A stretch of 32,905 nt of DNA from JAEYFP01 sp047602645 (GTDB lineage: Bacteria; Bacillota; Clostridia; Lachnospirales; Lachnospiraceae): assembly GCA_047602645.1 (NCBI GenBank), contig JASGGU010000041.1:1-32905 (forward strand), written 5' to 3'. The notes under the pieces were generated by a model. It had not been told where the DNA came from. It saw only the letters and a program-made list of their open reading frames with translations, and did not search any database. Both the position numbers and the translations under genes were made by a program. Below are positions 31,481-32,905 of the stretch, in pieces. The first letter of the stretch is position 1. Each line of letters begins with the position of its first letter.

Positions 31481-32809
31481 TTAATTTTTTGTCTGCGGAA
31501 TCCCTCCGATAATCCGGGTCCTCTCCCGTTCGAACTCCTCCATTGTTTCATCAAGCGTCCGTCCGCCTTTCAGATATGTCTTTCCGAGATTTGAAAAAAC
31601 CTGATTAATTTCTTCGTAATGGTCAAATACCGGAATTTCCTGAATACGGGACGCATCGAAAAATACGTCAACATTTTTATCCCCGACGGCGTCCTGATAA
31701 ATCTTGCGGATTTCCTCGCTGCTATATGCACTCAGCATCCCATATTCCGCATAGATACGTGCACCCTCCTTACCGCCAACATATTTTAAAAATTCAAAGG
31801 CGGCTTTTCTTTCCTTACACATCGTTGTCATCCCCGTAAATTGATATTGCCCCCACGTGGTCCCCGGATTCATATCGGAAAAAATCGGCATCGGTGCCAG
31901 ATCCCAGTTCACATCGGTAATCCCTCGGCGTTCGGCATCCATGATCATGCCTACAAACCACTCGCCCATCGGCATGAGTCCGATCTTACCCTCTTCAAAA
32001 AGTTCCAGATAAGTGATATCCTGATCGTCATTCTCCTCGATTTCCTGTATCCCCATATGGCTTTTATCGATATTCATAAATTGATTCAAAAGTTCAAGTG
32101 ATTTCCTCTGATACATCTGGTCATCATCATAGAGATAATTCGAATTCTGAATGCCTGCAAAATTCATTGCCCATGAGGGAATATAGCCTCCCCAGACCAT
32201 CTCCCCGGCATCGTTTACCGTTTTCAGCTGCTTTGACAGCTCCCCGTATTCTTCCCAGGTAATTTGGCCGGGATACGTCAAGCCCTGCTTGTCAAAAATA
32301 TCTTTGTTGTAAACAAGTACCCAACAGGTACTTCTTGTCGGCATTCCATAATATTTTCCATCAATGATAATATTGTTGTACATGTTTCCGTAAACAGTGA
32401 TGTCAATATCACTTTCAAGAATATCCTCCGTAATATCCTCAAGCATCCCCGCTGTCTGATACCGGGTCATCTGAGAAAACCCTCGGACACCAATCATATC
32501 AATCTGCTCTCCGTTTCGCATCATATCCACAATAATATTATCAAATTCAGTGCTTTCCAGTACATGCATCTCTACCTGGATATTCGGATTAATCGCATTA
32601 AAGCTGTCTACCATCGGGCGCATGTAGAATTCCTCATCATCCCATGTATAATAGACAAGACTGACCTTCCTTCCGGGATTGACCGTCTCCTGAGCGCCGC
32701 TGCTGCCCGCCTCCCGTTCTCTGATCGTAATATATAAAAATGCGAGCAGCCCGAAAAAAATGATGCCGACCGCCGCGAGCACACCCGATATCTGTCTGAA
32801 TTTCCGCAT
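31481..32809 (-). CDS. Membrane-tethered family 1 solute-binding protein paralogue
   Basis: I chose the ATG at 32809 (MRKFRQIS) because GAAAGGAG lies about 10 bases upstream; the open frame continues to 32875. The 442-residue protein has a basic start and one membrane segment at residues 7-29, and no lipobox cysteine, so it is probably anchored by an uncleaved helix. The rest matches the next gene along its length: YYTWDDEEFYMRPMVDSF, MPTRSTCWVLVYNKDIF, TWEEYGELS, LAPMPIF and TTWGQYQF. It has its own terminator. It could feed the same permeases or present sugar to a membrane sensor. In related Clostridia such tethered binding proteins often sit beside YesM/YesN-type two-component genes, but the upstream region is outside the window. 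Confidence 0.88.
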   Translation of the reverse strand: MRKFRQISGVLAAVGIIFFGLLAFLYITIREREAGSSGAQETVNPGRKVSLVYYTWDDEEFYMRPMVDSFNAINPNIQVEMHVLESTEFDNIIVDMMRNGEQIDMIGVRGFSQMTRYQTAGMLEDITEDILESDIDITVYGNMYNNIIIDGKYYGMPTRSTCWVLVYNKDIFDKQGLTYPGQITWEEYGELSKQLKTVNDAGEMVWGGYIPSWAMNFAGIQNSNYLYDDDQMYQRKSLELLNQFMNIDKSHMGIQEIEENDDQDITYLELFEEGKIGLMPMGEWFVGMIMDAERRGITDVNWDLAPMPIFSDMNPGTTWGQYQFTGMTTMCKERKAAFEFLKYVGGKEGARIYAEYGMLSAYSSEEIRKIYQDAVGDKNVDVFFDASRIQEIPVFDHYEEINQVFSNLGKTYLKGGRTLDETMEEFERERTRIIGGIPQTKN

Positions 32810-32905
32810 GATCCGTCTACTCCTTTCCTCTATCACACCGCCCATTCTTTCTACATACCATGTTCTCTGTACCAAGGCAAGGTTGATAATATTTCAACCC
32901 TTCTG

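Noticed and set aside
32851..32905. Possible tail of an upstream gene on the minus strand (ending LPWYREHGM, stop at 32851-32853)
   Set aside because: Only about 18 codons are visible at the right edge, too few to support a gene or name it.

Overview
The window looks like the chromosome of a motile anaerobic Firmicute of the class Clostridia, most likely a Lachnospiraceae member (Roseburia / Butyrivibrio / Eubacterium-like). The reasons are strong AGGAGG-type ribosome binding sites, a fliW-csrA pair inside a sigma-28 flagellar operon, two flgK genes, no outer-membrane flagellar genes, and an ABC-transporter/glycoside-hydrolase locus of the gut-Clostridia type. Every gene I accept is on the minus strand, so transcription runs from high to low coordinates. 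I see no rRNA, tRNA, insertion sequence or CRISPR array. The assignment to a family is inference.

Layout in transcription order. (1) 32.8-22.6 kb is a carbohydrate uptake and hydrolysis locus. It starts with a membrane-tethered solute-binding protein with its own terminator, followed by a lipoprotein solute-binding protein, two MalF/MalG-type permeases, and three glycosidases without signal peptides (GH42, GH5 and GH3). No ATPase is present, so a shared MsmX-type ATPase elsewhere is implied. (2) 22.6-21.8 kb holds a YgjP/M48-type metallopeptidase gene. (3) 21.8-11.96 kb is a late flagellar operon, flgM-flgN-flgK1-flgK2-flgL-fliW-csrA-flaG-fliD-fliS-fliT-like, behind a near-consensus sigma-28 promoter, with a second sigma-28 promoter before flaG. 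(4) 11.94-10.89 kb is a single-gene flagellin unit with a sigma-28 promoter, a long leader with CsrA-type sites, and a strong terminator. (5) 10.86-5.04 kb is a glycosylation group: an unknown 109-residue protein overlapping a Maf (DUF115) flagellin glycosyltransferase, a large GT-B-like glycosyltransferase, and a NeuB-SAF-cupin fusion closed by a terminator. (6) 4.9-0 kb holds a repeat-rich coiled-coil protein, a 33-codon relative of it, and a tightly overlapping group (CDP-glycerol-type polymer transferase, IspD/TarI-type cytidylyltransferase, extended SDR epimerase, and a family-2 glycosyltransferase that runs off the left edge).

How the parts work together. FlgM holds sigma-28 until it is exported through the finished hook; sigma-28 then transcribes the junction, cap, chaperone and flagellin genes. 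FliW and CsrA tie flagellin translation to secretion, and the flagellin leader carries a 5-bp hairpin with an AUGGAA loop just upstream of an AAGGAGG Shine-Dalgarno sequence, as expected of CsrA targets. The Maf/GT/NeuB genes probably make and attach a nonulosonic-acid-type sugar to flagellin. The left-end group may add a CDP-activated polyol-phosphate or build another surface glycan.

The best candidates for something not well described are the unknown protein coupled to Maf, the NeuB-cupin fusion, the CsrA-site leader with an overlapping short reading frame, the paired FlgK proteins, the membrane-tethered binding protein, and a peptidase gene behind a sigma-28-like promoter.
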